From Blasia pusilla (Eukaryota; Marchantiophyta; Marchantiopsida; Blasiales), in the NCBI GenBank assembly GCA_050084515.1, contig CM114271.1, positions 59,830,001-59,894,000 of the forward strand: a DNA stretch of 64,000 bases. Direction: 5' to 3'. Positions 1-12,950 of this stretch are shown here, piece by piece. The notes beneath the pieces were generated by a model, which searched no databases, was not told the origin of the DNA, and worked only from the letters and a program-made list of their open reading frames with translations. Numbering within the stretch: the first letter of the stretch is position 1; each line of letters opens with the position of its first letter. The position numbers and the translations under genes are program-made.

Positions 1-736
1 ATATCTACACCGTTGGACCAGAGTGTGAAGCTAAGAGTGCACGATGGAGAGTTGTTTGAGATTGTAATATGTACAGGCGCATGGTTGGAAGTTGCATCTA
101 TCTTACTTTAACCCGACCAGATTTGGGTAATGGTGTTGGCCTAGTGAGCCTATTTATGCAAGCACCTCGAAAACCTCACCTTTATGCTGTGAGGAGGATT
201 ATGTGGTATGTGAAATTCTCTATTCAATTCGGGCTTCAATTTGAACCTTCTCCAAATTTTCAATTACAGAGATTTACAAAGGCTGATTGGGAAGAAAGCG
301 TGTCTAATCGACATTTCACATCTGGTTATTCATTTACTTTGGGAAGCGTATTAAAGAAGCAACCTACAATTGCTTTATCTTTAACAAAGGTTGAGTACAT
401 AGGAGCAACCAATACAAGATGTGAGGCGGTGTGGCTTCATCGATTCCTTGTTGTGATTGGTGTTAGTAACTAGGGACCTAGTGTAATATATGCAGACAAT
501 ATTAGTAGCATCAAGCTTGCTAATAACCCTGTGTTTCATGCTGGTACAAAGCATGTTGAAGTGCATTATCATTTTATCAAAGAGAAAGTGCTTGTCAGAG
601 AAATTGATTTTGTATATATAGGTACAGATCAGCAAATTGCTGACATCTTTACAAAGGCATTGTCTAAAGATAAGTTTGAGATGCTTAGAAATGATTAAGG
701 CAATAGAGATATCGATATGAGCTTGAGTGGGAGTAT
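1..736 (+). pseudogene. Ty1/copia pol 3' end (RT tail and RNase H), degenerate
   Basis: This is the C-terminal end of a Ty1/copia polyprotein. From about 69 the frame reads YRRMVGSCIYLTLTRPDL, the hallmark at the end of the copia RT. It continues through RNase H signatures: YADNISSIKLANNP at about 488-530, TKHVEVHYHFIKEK at about 550-590 and ADIFTKALSKDKFEMLR at about 640-690. An in-frame TAG at 471-473 interrupts the RNase H, and the homology upstream of 69 is in another frame, so the copy is dead. A purine-rich stretch near 724-736 just before the LTR fits a polypurine tract. The rest of the element lies left of the window. Confidence 0.9.
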
Positions 737-988
737 TGAAGATTGAGTTACAATCAAGCTCATGAGACACATGAACTGCTACATTTGGTACTCACACGAA
801 GTAGGGAAGCTTAATCTTGGTTAGTCAGTTAAGCGCGATTATTTTAACTATGATTAGTTAATCATAGTAAGTCTAACTCGAAACGATAGTTAAGGTAAGG
901 GTTATGATTGCTTGTACATACCCTTAATAATTGAGAAGGAGAACCAACCTCAACTCATTCTCTCATTGCAATTTTTGTTCTCCATGGT

Positions 989-1026
<38 letters not shown>

Positions 1027-1252
1027 CCGTCTTCCACGAGTTATGCTTGTTTAGCAGTTTTCCACACCCCTTATAAAAAATGGTGGGGTTCTCCGCCCTC
1101 TTCTTACCTTTGGGAAAGAACTGTTGGACCGCTCATTTTAACCCCTGATCCAACTCTTTTCCAATAGTTTTTGGGCATTTTCTTGATAGTTTCTTGTGCA
1201 TTTGTGGATATCTTTTGTGCCTTGGAATTGACTTTACATAAGATTTCCAACA
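737..1252 (+). repeat. 3' LTR of the copia element
   Basis: The sequence starts with TG directly after the purine-rich tract that follows the copia RNase H. It contains an AT-rich promoter-like stretch near 920-935. A diverged copy of the first 300 or so bases lies at about 49549-49862 in the opposite orientation, which confirms that this is a dispersed LTR. The right end (a CA dinucleotide at 1251-1252) is my guess from the usual TG...CA rule, because the 5' LTR is not available. Confidence 0.7.
991..1024. repeat. (TG)17 microsatellite inside the copia LTR
   Basis: An uninterrupted TG dinucleotide tract of 17 units. The second copy of this LTR, near 49.6 kb, has only a short TGTGTG-like stretch at the matching point, so the tract expanded after the copies diverged. 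Confidence 0.95.
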
Positions 1253-1394
1253 CCATGTTACTTGTCCCAAACTCATCTTAAATCTAGCTGTTAGTACCTA
1301 AAACATTATAAGCCACCAAACGCTAGTACGTCAAGTTCAAATTCCAATTTTGATCCTCTTTGGCAACCCACTCTTCTACAATCAACTCTTCTCA

Positions 1395-1570
1395 AGTCTT
1401 GGTCCGCGTTTGGTCTAGGTTATGAAAGTCAAAATTCTAGCATATGAAATGCTGAATCTTGATTGTGTCTCATATTTCATGTCTCCTCCAACGTGCATTG
1501 ATCTTAGTGTAAGCCTACTAGAGTTGTAATGTTTTGCATCCGCGCACATTTGGTTATGAGGGTGACAACA
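1395..1570 (+). repeat. Diverged direct repeat, copy 1
   Basis: Aligns by eye with 2826-3010 in the same order: a CTTG..TTTGGTTTAGG-type block, a TCGTGTCTCACAT-type block, then a shared run around AGCCTACTAGAGTT and TGTTTTGCATC, ending at GCACATTTGG.TATGAGGGT. Similarity is patchy outside these blocks. It could be a pair of old LTRs or a dispersed repeat. Confidence 0.6.
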
Positions 1571-2825
1571 CTTAGGGAGAATGCTTATTTTATCAGGTTA
1601 TTGAATGAATAAAGGTTAGCTTTGAGATTACCGATCTCAAAAACACTTAGAAATAAGAAGTAAGATGTAATCAAGTGTCGATTGTAACAACCTAATGCCT
1701 AAGCATAAAGAGGATTATCAAGTTAGCTACTACATCGTAATTCAATGTCAATGAGTCTAACTTCCCAAATAATACCTTATTAAAAAAGGTTTGTGTTGAT
1801 AAAGACATACTTTTATATTCAAAAGGATGAGTTGGTAACAATCACAACTAAAAAATTGCCAACAAAGAATATCTAAACTCTAATGAGGTGACTCTAAGAT
1901 GGAAACTTGTCAAAGTCTTCTTAGTCAAACATGAGCTACTAGAGCAATAAATATGGCATGCCTTAATGATCCTTTATAAATTAGTATAAATATATAAATA
2001 TATAGAGAGATATATTCATAATTCATACTAGTTCTCTTATAAAACATATCCTAAAATGAGTGATGTTGATCTCATGCATTGCATGTGGGAGCTTGCGTCC
2101 AATAGAACAGGCTTAAATTTCTCATTTCCAAACACACTTAATAAGTTTTGGTTTGAATCCATCATCCTTACATCTTTTGAGGTTCTCAACTCGGAAAATT
2201 CATCGATGTCAACAATTCCTACCCCTCACTTCCAACATGCGCAAGTCTTCCTAGATTTGGGACATATTTCCTACATAATCGAGACACCTAAAGCAACGTT
2301 TGCCCCCCTTATGATTTCAATTGTCTAATGAATCTTGCACAAGTCTCTAATTGAGTCACAAATCAAGGTTCAAGGTTGACATCCATAATTCCCTCCATTG
2401 GATTTGGCTTGGTGTTCACACCCCAAAGCCAACCTCACCCAAAATTCAACCTCTCGATCCATTTTGTGCCATGGGTTCATCCCATGATCTCCCAAAGTAA
2501 ATTGCACGTTCCAAGCATCCCTTGGAGACCCTCCTCTTTTAATATAGTTCATTTGGAAAGTCATATTGAGTCCCTTATGTTGACCCTCATCCCAAGTACC
2601 GATCTCATTATTGAGGGTCAATTTCTCAATATCTATTTTTGCATTTGTCTAAATTTTTAGTGTGTTTGAATCTTCTTTTCGTAAGCTTTCTCACGTGACC
2701 TTACTCATCCCAGACACATATTGGATTTGGTCATTGTGACCTTCAATACCTTAGAAACTTCAGACACTAATCAAGTTTGAAATCCTCGTGGGGCCTAAGT
2801 CTCATGGGACTCGAGCTTCCATAAA

Positions 2826-3010
2826 GTCTTGCTTCATGTTTGGTTTAGGTTTAGTAGGTCACACCCTTGTCACTTGTGATATTTAATCGTGCTCGTGTCT
2901 CACATCTCGTATCTACTTCAAGAGACTTCTCCAATGCGCATCCATTCTAGTGTGAGCCTACTAGAGTTCTTATGTTTTGCATCAGCACACATTTGGCTAT
3001 GAGGGTTGCA
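2826..3010 (+). repeat. Diverged direct repeat, copy 2
   Basis: Partner of the repeat at 1395-1570. The best conserved part is AGCCTACTAGAGTT followed by TGTTTTGCATC and GCACATTTGGCTATGAGGGT. The DNA between the two copies has no recognisable retroelement protein, so an LTR origin is unproven. Confidence 0.6.
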
Positions 3011-6000
3011 AAAATAATTTACTTATAGCTTTACAAACTACCTAAATTTATTTTAAACATTTGAAAATTTATAGGATCGTGCCATCCTTTGCACGACCTT
3101 TCTATCTATTATCTACAAGTATGATTTTCTCCAATCAGGGTAGACATTATGGATATGCTTTGATGAGCATCTATTGATGATGTTTTGAAGGACTAGCCTC
3201 AAGTATAGTTGTATGTGAGGGAGAGAGTATTGGGGAATATGGTGGTTATATAGTGTTTTACCCTTGCACAAAAGCGTGGTTGTCATTTTTCTGAGTGGAG
3301 CGTTGGACTATTGAGAGAGCAAAATGTGTTGCACGTACGAGTAGGAATCACGAATGCTTTAACACAATAGGAACCTTGTTGGGAGAAGCTCCCAACTTTT
3401 TGTATCTAAGAAAACATTTTGGAGTTAGACTTTGGTACATTTTGAGTGTTAGCCCTACGATGTCAATGATGCTAGAAACTTCTATGAGGTTAGGGCTAGT
3501 TATCACACCCTTTAGAAAGAAGGAAGGTAGATATAACTTGGAAAAAAATTCAACATGACCTGAAGGCACTCATGGAAACATTCAATGATTGTTGGGAGCC
3601 CATATTGTAGATATGCAAGTCCTCGTATTCAAAATCTATCTAAACTTTGCAAGTCATGATTGTGCTCTCTGTTCACAAATTACTCTCTTTCTTTCATAAT
3701 TGTTTTGAAAATGCGTTGGAACTTCTAGCATTCCCAAAATATGGAACACTAATTAAAAATACTTGCAAAAAAGTGAGCCTATAACTTATGAGTGTCACAC
3801 AAAATCGTTGCAGGGATGGGACCAAAAAAAACTTACCTATGGCATATGTGCTCGCAATTTTGAAGTCCCTACCAAATTAGAACTTACGCTACAACTTTGA
3901 GAGCTCCTTATATGAAGAAGTGAAAGACTTCTAAAGTTAAACTTGTTGCGAATGGGTGTTTATGAAACACTACAAATAATAATTTACAAGTTTACACTAT
4001 TATTATAATACTTTTTTAATTGTCAACGCGTACATATATTCATGTTGATTTAGTTAGGGAAAATTACGAAGATAATATTAGCATAAACAATAATTTTTAT
4101 GATAACTTAAAGAGAGGGGAATCTAAGGGTTGGAAAATAAACAATAATGGTGATTCAAATAAGAACTAGAAAATGAAGTTTAATGGTTGAGATTATAAAG
4201 AGAGATGACGTGAGTTATGTTATGGGAATATTAGTTTAGGGATTCATTCTTAAAGAATATAAAGCTCCGTTGCATGAATTTCATGCATTATTTATGGATT
4301 ACTTTCACCCTATATTATATTTTTAAATTGTTAGTGAAAGTTATTGTCAAATGTCGATTTTATGAACTCATCACGTGGTAAGATTGTGTTGACTCAAAAG
4401 TGAAAGCTTCTATTTGTAAGATATAGTTTCCTTAGAACATTCCATACATAAATCCTCATTGATCACCATGTATGATTGTGAATTCTAGACGTCTATCTTT
4501 GTATTATGTAATAAAAAATTATGTCATAAATGCTCAGGGATGCATATTAATACAATTATTCCCATAGTGGTTTACCAATTTAAAAAAACTTTAAGTCACC
4601 AAATATTCATCATATCTATCTCTTGATCTATTAAATATTTTGTATCAATAAGGGATGTTAAATGAAATTCCAACATAAGCGAATGAATCAAAGTTATTAC
4701 CAATGCGTTGCTCTTAAAAGATTTATAACATATATATAACATTTGTATATTTTGTGACAACTTGTATTTTTCATGCAAAAAATCGATTTCTCTACCGATT
4801 GTCAGTATTCATCTTATAGATTGTTCCATCCTAAAAGATTTTGTATGCTATCTAAGTCCTTTACTATGCATTCAAACTCGTGGATTCACAAAACAAGCAA
4901 TAGGAGTAAAATGAATAATAATTTATAAGAGTCGATATTTGATGGTTTACTATAAAGTAGTCGTCGAGGTAATAGAACGATGCACATGAATTTATAAGTC
5001 AAATATATATAATTAAAACTCAAATTAAATTTTATCATGGTATTAGTGCATTAGTTTGTTTATGTGCTTTGGGTATCAAGAAACAAAAACTCAATATTTT
5101 GATTTCAATACACTTTGATTATACAATGCTCACATGGAGCGTAAGGTTATAAAATAACAGATTGATGAACATACAAATTTAACAATTGTGATATTATCGA
5201 TGAAAGCTTCTAAAAGATATTGATAGTGAATACTTATGGTAGATAGATGTGGTGAGATATTTTTGGGGAAAAATAGTAATGGTTGCATAGGTATATTTTG
5301 GAAAGTTTAGTATATAATTATTCTTATAATATTAAAATTTGAAATGAATTTTTTGAGATATCAAATTTATTATATATAATTTTATTGGATATTTATGATT
5401 AGGATACAAATAAAAAACGAGCGTCCGAGGTTATTATTTAAGGTTCTTTTTTTTGCAAAAGAAACCAATTTTCTTTTAGAACATGAATTAGTATATGTGT
5501 AAGAAAGGAACCCTTGCTAATGTTACTTAAAAAAAATCAATCAATCTTTATATATATTTGTATGGCCTCAACAAGCAATGACTTCTTTTGTTCTCTTCAT
5601 AAAATCCATTTACATGTACTCTACTTACTATTCATAATTCTCTATCTCTTCTTGTCAATGGGATTTTCCAATATTTACAAAAGCGGTTTGATACTGGTTA
5701 TGTTGGTTAACACTCTATACTCGGCAACCCTCATAATATGATTTTTTTTCAAGTGCTTCATAAGGATTTTATATACGAAATGTTTTGTTTATTAAAGAGG
5801 CATTGAATTGCTAGTTTAATTAGAGAGAAAGGAATGTAAAACGAGAGGAATAAGAGAATGGGATAATATTTTAATAGGAAGAAAATAATCGAAGGAGTTT
5901 ATTTGGAGGGTTCAATTCTCTGCAAGGTAGATAGGTTTTATTTTGTAGTAGGAGAGGAAAAGAAAGGGTTCACAACAAAGAAGATGTTGAGAGAAACAAA

Positions 6001-7511
6001 TTTTTTTATAAAATGAGGAATTTTAAGAAATGTTCAACATTTTAAAAGGGAAGGGGAATAAGGAAAATAAATAAATATTGAAACGGAAACACTTTTTCTT
6101 AAGATTTATTTCTTGTAGAGGAGAGGATTGAGGACGAGATAGGGAATTTTTTAATATATTAGGGGAGGAGAGGAAGGTATGAACCCTATGAACTGACACC
6201 AAGAAAGGAAGATACAAAATTTTATTAAGGGAGAGCCTTATAAGAAATATATTAAAAGAGTTCAACTTCCAAAATAAAATGGGCAGGAAGATAGGGTATA
6301 ATTCTCAATGAGGGATGGGAAGAGAGAAAGGGATACTTTCCAAGCAAAAAAAGGATTCATAGGTGAAAAAAAAAACCCTTTTTACTTCAAAGAATAAAGG
6401 TATTTAAGGGATAAAGAATGAAAATGAGATAGATGGCATAAAGGATGGGAAGAGGAGGAGCTTGGGATGTCCTCCATTATTTCAAGAGGAGGGAGAAAAC
6501 ATATTTCCCTTTGTAGAGGACTAGAGAAGGGAGCTACAAATTCGGAGGAAGTTGGAAATGAAAGGATAGATGGAATTTTTTGGTGCTTTGGGATTACTAT
6601 GGCTATGGAGGAGGATGATGGTGGAGGAGATGGAGGGGCGTCTAGACTTTTGCTTGCAACTATTTTCATGGTAATCCAATCTTTTCAATCTAAGACCCAA
6701 CGTGTTCATCTTCTCAAGTTTGAACTCTGGGGTCTATTTGTTTCCTCTTAAGATTGAGTTTTCCAAAGTTTTTAGTATCTTTGGACATCCTTCTCTCCTA
6801 AATGTGCTCAAAGATTCCTAAAAATAATTTCACACATAACGCTCTCCTTCTAAAGTAACACTCGGTTACCATCGGTTTAAGGGATTCCTCTTGCTTTTCT
6901 CGATCTTTTGATATGGGCTGGGCCCAACATTACGAACTCATTCCCTCATATGACTCATTGGTGGGTGGCTCACTTACTCCTCACATCCTCTTTTTTGGTG
7001 TTTCCAATTGTTTTCATAACTTTCTCATGGAGTGTTGGTTTTGGACGTGTTTGGTCTTGTTTCTATCATCTTGACGAGCTCATCTTTCGATATAAGTAGG
7101 TTTTCTAGTTTTTCTTCCTTCTCCATAGATGCCTATTTTTGTATACGGGTTTGTTTTAAGTCAATTCCTCCCATACGTCTTTCTTGCTCTTTCAACTCTT
7201 TACCTTACTATTTCGACCCTACATACGTTTGCTTTCCCCTTAAGGATATTAGAAATTCATATTCTTGAGCCACATCTTCCGATACCATATAGATAACTTT
7301 TTATTTTCAATTGTTTTTTATATTTTTCTCATAGTAACTTTCAATCATAAATTCGGTTTTGTCTAATCTTATTCTCTTCATCTAAATTTCTTTTGGACGG
7401 ATTCCACAACTTTTGTTTTGCTTGTTATCCTCGTGCTTTCTCCAAACCACGTTTCATATGTCTTTCATTGTCTTCGATGACTTGTTTATCTTTGCTTCTA
7501 TGTCATAAGAG

Positions 7512-8443
7512 ATGGAGTTGGATTATCCATCTACTTGCTTATCTGATTTTACACGCCCTTCTACATGTACAGGCGTAACCTCTCCCCTTGGTTCACCTCC
7601 TTATCGTAGATCTTGCCATTTTCCTCCAAATACTAATACACCCATTACACTCACTACATTTCTTCCAGATTCTCCTCTTCCCCCCTCTTTGTCTTGTCTT
7701 ATTGAGCCTCATCTTGATCCATTATTACCGAATCTTGCTATTTTGCCTGTCCCACATATCTCATTTGTACCCCTGCTTCCAACTCCCATCTATTCTACTA
7801 TGATCTCCCTCTTCCTCCTCCTCCTCCCCCAACCTAGTTACCCTCTCATCGTCGTCCATTACCACCTCTTGCACCTCCCACCTCCTCTCCCTGTAACCCT
7901 TCTACTTCTACATTTGTACCAAAGGTTCGTTGCATACCTTGTGGTACGGAGTTTGCTTCTAATGGGATGAAAAGACATTAGCAGCACTGTCGATCCATGC
8001 AAGGGCCATCAATCCCTAACACGATACCACCTACTTCTGCACTCCCCACAACAACTTCTTGGACCTGGTTAAGCCAAATTGATCTCCTTTGCTCTTTCCA
8101 TCCACGTCTTCCTTGTCCTAGACTCTACACTTGCATTCCTATTGCTCTTCGCACCATCACCCAACAAGCTTTTCTTTTCCCATTAGAATGGTTAATGCGT
8201 GATCCCAAAAATATGAATGGTTGGTATCTCCTATTACTCTTCCCACAATGGGTTTTAGTCCTCCCTCCAAGGGATGGTACGACGAGTCATCGTGAAACCT
8301 CCACACATATTCAACGCTTTATGTCTAGGGATTGGGAGAATCTTCAAAATGAGCATGTTCTTCGAGCAGAGGCCTTAGGTGCGGCTCATCCCACTCAACA
8401 TGCCAATCATGGAAGACCCTCAATACAAAAATGCCTTCAATGA
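7512..8443 (+). pseudogene. Element N-terminal region: proline-rich segment and zinc finger
   Basis: After a Pro/Ser/Thr-rich stretch, the frame at about 7930-7990 reads CIPCGTEF...GMKRH, an in-frame TAG (7978-7980), then QHC. This is a Cys-x2-Cys...His...Cys nucleic-acid-binding finger like those at the N-terminus of site-specific non-LTR elements. Translation resumes at 7997 in the same frame, through a segment containing LFPLEWLMRDP and a Trp/Leu-rich PQWVLVLPPRDG stretch, and stops with TGA at 8441-8443. The reading frame then continues into the RT. The N-terminal boundary is uncertain. Confidence 0.65.
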
Positions 8444-8452
8444 AGTATATTT

Positions 8453-9412
8453 TTGGGGCAGGTTGGTAAGTTTTCACGTGCAGCTCGGGCATTGGGTCCT
8501 CTCTCTTCGGCAGTTCCAAGTGCGGAAACAATGGCTGTCTTAGAAGCTCTTCATGCTCTTTCAAGTGGAAATGCTCCATTTTTTGTGGAAGACTCTATAG
8601 CGGACCTTGACTTGGGGGTTTTCACAAGGGATTTTCTTCATACTCCTCGCTTATCAGAAAGCGGACTATTAGAGATGGTTTTGGAGCATCTCCACGATTG
8701 CTTTATCCCGACACATCCAGTAAGTGGCTTTGTCTCTCTCTATAAGGTGTGTGCATATATTGCGGCAAATCGTCTCCCATTCTCTATCTCTAGGCTCTTA
8801 GGGGCTTTTCGTTTGTTGGCTATGGATAAGCCTCCTTTAGGTGTCCGCCCTTTTGCTATTGGAGAGGTTTTATATCGCTTGGTTAGTCGATCCCTATGCT
8901 TGCAATTTTGTCCTCACTTTAGTGTCCACTTATTTCCTCATCAATTGGGAGTTGCAAATCTAGGAGGTTGTGAGGTTGTGGTGCATGGGATTCGTTCCAC
9001 TCTTGATATATCATCCAGAATGGGTAGCAATTCAGGTTGATGTGGCTAACGCATTCAATTCAGTTTCTCGTGCGGCCATCTTTGAGGCGTTACGTTGTGT
9101 AGGAGGACAACTTGCGAGTCTCGTCCCATTTTTTTGCTCCTTCTATGCCTATGATGTGCCCATTATCTATTCTCATCATGTTACTTCGGGAATATAGTAT
9201 TCTACAATCAGCTTGTGGCACACTTCAAGGTGATCCCATGAGTAGCCCACTTTTTGCCATTGCCTATTTTTGTGCCCTTGAGCATAAGTGCAAGCATTTC
9301 CATCTTGTATTTTCCCTTCTATTGCTTATGACACTCACATTATAGGTCCTCCTTATGAAGTGGTTCCTGCTTATACCCATTTCGTGGAGTAACTCTCTTT
9401 CTTAAACCTTAA
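8453..9412 (+). pseudogene. Non-LTR-type reverse transcriptase, frameshifted and with a mutated motif C
   Basis: RT homology is clear. PLGVRPFAIGEVLYRL (about 8835-8880) is the fingers region, QLGVANLGGCEVVVHG (8943-8990) follows, and motif A is VDVANAFNSVSR (about 9036-9071). Motif B is GTLQGDPMSSPLFAIAYF (about 9218-9271). Motif C reads SIAYDTHIIGP (about 9318-9350): the first of the two catalytic aspartates is replaced by Tyr. The frame changes near 8995-9030 and again near 9190, and a stop follows at about 9390. The enzyme is therefore dead by both frame and active site. Confidence 0.85.
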
Positions 9413-10664
9413 AGTCCAACCTAGTAAATGTGGAGTATGATCACCTTCATGCCTTCCCTCAACATTCACCCCACCTACTCTTGATTTTCCCATCTACATT
9501 GAAGGGGTTAGAGTTCTTGCGGTCCCAATTCATCGACTTTGTCTCAAAGGTCTTGGATGAGGCCCTTTTGAAAGACGTGGAATGACTTCATTTGTTACCT
9601 CTTAGAGGGTATCCCTTAGTGGCTTATGGGATTCTCTCCCAATTTTTTCTACGACGTCCTTCCTACCTTCTTCGCACTTGTCCTCCAACCTCAAGATTCT
9701 TACATCGGTTGGCCTTTTTTGACGCTTTTATCTTGGCAACTTTTGATCAGCTTCTTGGCCTGAATACATTTGAGGGAGAGGATGGTGTCTTGGCTTCACG
9801 ACAAGCTATCTTGGCTATTTCTTTTGGAGGGTTGGGACTTTCCTCTACAGTCTCATTTGCTCCCGTAAACTTTTTGGGGAGTTGGGCATTGGTAGCACCG
9901 ATTATGACTTCATGGTTTCTCCAAGGAGATACACCTATCTTGATGGATCATGTCGCCCATATAGAGGAGGGGGACTTGTTATTTCAACAAAAATTGAGAT
10001 CTGCACGAGCTATTCTTCCTCTTGCTACATAAGCAATTCTACTCCCTTGTAGTCAATTGATTACGGAAGGGCTTGATCGACTTCATGAGCATATCTTTGA
10101 GAATCTACATATCCTGCAGGATCCACCGTTGGGCAAAAGTTATTCCATATCCTACCTTCAACCACACAAGAAACCTCTCGTTGGAGAGTGGATCTTGTTA
10201 TGTCTCGAGATGGATTCCAGACACTAGGTGATGTGGTAGTTGTTGATCCAACACGTTATGACTTGGTGTGTCAAGCCGCACATACCAAAGGTTTGGCGGC
10301 CGAAGTTGGAGCAAGAATCAAGGAGTTAATTTGTGCCATGAGACATACGATTGATGGATTTATTCTTTTTGCAGTGGAAGTATTCGGTCATCTACATGTG
10401 TTTTTAGATACTTTCCTGATAACATATGCTCACCACTCCCTCGAGAATCATCACCTTGCCCCTTCGCGTAGTCCTTCTCTCTCGGTAGTTACTTCTTATT
10501 TTTGGCAATGCATCTTAGTGGCCTTACAACGTGCACAAGCCTTGGCATTGCAACGTCGTGCGGAGGTGTTGGGAGGTCGCTCGCCTCGTCGTCCATTCAT
10601 GTCTGACCAACCACTTGTGTTCTTGTCAGATTTGTTTAAGGCTATCAATCATGTAGCTCATTGA
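9413..10664 (+). pseudogene. Non-LTR element thumb and probable restriction-like endonuclease domain
   Basis: The segments 9592-10032 and 10188-10664 continue the same protein. A GGLGLSS block (about 9825-9850) lies in the thumb region. The C-terminal part has VDLVMSRDGFQTLGDVVVVDP (about 10188-10250), whose Asp...hydrophobic-Asp spacing is like the PD-(D/E)xK endonucleases of R2/CRE elements. An Ala/Gln/Arg-rich helix (QRAQALALQRRAEVLGG) lies near the end. Stops separate the segments. The endonuclease call rests on motif spacing only. Confidence 0.55.
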
Positions 10665-10790
10665 GTCGGTGTTTGTGTTGGCTAGTTGCCATTTTCTTTT
10701 TGCATTCCATTATGCATTTGTTGACTTCTCTTTTGAGATGTTATTACCTTTCTTTGTCCTCTTTTGAGGGTTATTTTATAAAAAAAAGTG

Positions 10791-12950
10791 GATACATGTA
10801 GATGGAATTTCTTTGTTGTTGAAGTAACAAAAACATATGAGCTCTTTATTTAGGGCCAAAGAACACTCCTAACGCCTCTTGCATCGCATGGTGAGAAGAA
10901 CACTTCTTTAATTGAAAGAGGAGAGTTTACTTTCCGAGTATGGTGATTATACTCTAAGAAAAAGTAAAACCTCGTAATATAATCATAAAGTTGAAAACAT
11001 TGTCGAATAACTTTAAGCGAGCTAAAATTGATCAAAAGATAAAAGCATATTTTAAAAAAAATAGGAAGGTTTGTATTATGCTAAAATTTGAACACGTGTT
11101 AAAAGGGTTTCGATTTGTCACACAAGCATTGTGTGATGTATCAAAAAATAACTTAATGTTTAAAAGGATATTTCCAGTTGCATATTTATGATGAATTGAA
11201 AAGATGAAAATTATCCACGCGTTGATCCCTTCCTTCGATATATGTAAATTTCATTAAGTTAAAGGTTTTAATTAATAGTAAAAATACAATTTCGTCCTTA
11301 AAAATTGCATTGTTCTTGATTTACATACGAAGAAAAATATGATTGGATGGACCCATTCATAAGAAAATATAGAAATAAAAAAGTCTAAAAGTATGACATC
11401 CATGAAATGAAAAAAGTTATTTTTTTTCTTTTTTCAAATGGAAGCATTTATCATTCCAAATTATTATTGCAGTGAACCTCTTTTATGACATGCTCTAATT
11501 TTCCTCACAATAGATCTAGAAGTCTCTTTATTTATTGCATTGAATGTGGGAGAGATTTTGTGTTTTAGACCATCCGCTAGATGAAAAATAGTTTCCTATT
11601 AAAATCGAAAGCCCCTTATGACCTTTTTAGAGGTTGGCAGAGTGGTAAAAGCATCGCTTGGAAGTGCCGTCAGGAATTTGGGTGGGAGAATGGATTGGTA
11701 AGAAGGAAGTGGAATTGTTTCAAAAAGAATTGTGGAAAACATTCTTTTTTTTAGGACGTTTGACGGGAATAAGTAATAGCATGAAGTACTATAAATTTTG
11801 GGTCAATTGGGTGCCCTCCAATTGTCTTAACATGGGACAAAAGACTTCCAGGTATCTTCTTTTGATAGAACCAATTATAACTACCTTTTATTAGCAAAAA
11901 TTATAACAATAGTTTAATTTCATTAATGTAGTTCAATGGAAAAATTCCATTTTGAACAAGAAGGGCTTTCTCTCTTGGATTCAAAGATATTTTTTAAATA
12001 GGAGAGGGAAAGAAATCGATAAACTATAGAAAAAAACCGAACAAGGAAGGATTTCATAATATTTTGGACAAATTATTTAATTTTCAGCAAGAGAGGGATG
12101 GTGAAAAGATCATACTATTGCAAAACAAGGGAACTCATAGAGAACAAAGAAAATGCTAATTTTATAGCTTCGGAGGGGAGGAGAGATCGAGCATACTTTT
12201 TAAGTAGTGAAGGGGAGATGATATTTGGGAGTAGGAGGTTGTCGGAGTCAACATTCTTCGTCGTGGTTGTAAAGAAGATTCCTACGTGACAAGATAGGCA
12301 AGGCAACAAATGAAATGGATAATTTTTTTCATAAGATAAGATTTTTTTCACTTTATACTTAAAAAGTGTTGTTTGTGAAGAGAAAGAATAATACCCTCAT
12401 GAAGAGTCGTTGGAGGGTATTTACCGATTTAAAAGACTGTTAAACTTTGAATGCAAGAGGGGAGGAGAGATGGGAATGTTAGATATGGGAAGGGCGATGG
12501 AATTAGAGCATAGAAGACGATTAGACCTCTTTTTTGTTACAAGAGAGTGAAAGGAAGAACCTTCTCCTCCGGCGATATTAGCGGGAAGGAGAGAGAGTAA
12601 ACATTAATCCGACTATCTCCGTTTAGTTTCTATATGGAAAGTGGAGATAGACAAAGAGAGGATATGGAGTTCTTTGCAATCCTCATCTCTGTAGCGAGTG
12701 ACGAAGTCGGATAGTTTTAGACACAACAGTAGTAGTACTTGTACCAATAATTCCCCCACTTGTTATCTAAGTAGTAGAAATTTAGCATTGTCTTTCCAAG
12801 AAAGAACACTTCGAGAAGGCACTTTGGAATGCTGACAATGAATTCCAAAGTACTCCCATCTCTACCTCACTGAAATTGGTGGTTAGCTTTTCCTGCCTCA
12901 TCGTGTCGCGAGGAGAAGGAAAAAATAAAGACTTCGAGAAGGATTATTGC
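10791..12950. other. AT-rich intergenic DNA, nothing recognised
   Basis: No protein domain or RNA gene is supported. Frames are short and of low complexity. A 20-base stretch at about 11631-11651 resembles the D-arm side of a tRNA but the rest of the molecule is absent. Confidence 0.6.

Larger units (their letters stand above)
1253..7480. other. AT-rich intergenic DNA, no gene recognised
   Basis: I found no recognisable protein domain, RNA gene or intact element here. Open frames are short and none matches a family I know. The only structure I can support is a diverged direct repeat pair (about 1395-1570 and 2826-3010). Purine-rich, low-complexity DNA fills 5820-6500. Old unrecognisable transposon debris is likely but not demonstrable by eye. 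Confidence 0.6.
7512..10790 (+). mobile_element. Non-LTR retroelement (probable restriction-like-endonuclease type), broken
   Basis: A single plus-strand element whose protein can be followed through three frames: a proline-rich N-terminus with a C2HC-like zinc finger, an RT with recognisable motifs, and a C-terminal domain resembling a PD-(D/E)xK restriction-like endonuclease. No LTRs or integrase are visible. An A-rich run (TTATAAAAAAAAG) near 10770-10787 follows the last coding segment and may be the remains of a poly(A) tail. In-frame stops and at least two frameshifts in the RT make it non-functional. Assignment to the R2/CRE-like side of non-LTR elements is inference from domain order. 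Confidence 0.75.

Noticed and set aside
7512-8443. Independent host zinc-finger gene
   Set aside because: The frame continues into the RT segment and contains stops. It is the N-terminus of the non-LTR element.
11627-11660. tRNA-like D-arm sequence (GGTTGGCAGAGTGGTAAAAGC)
   Set aside because: No anticodon arm, T-arm or acceptor pairing follows at the needed spacing.
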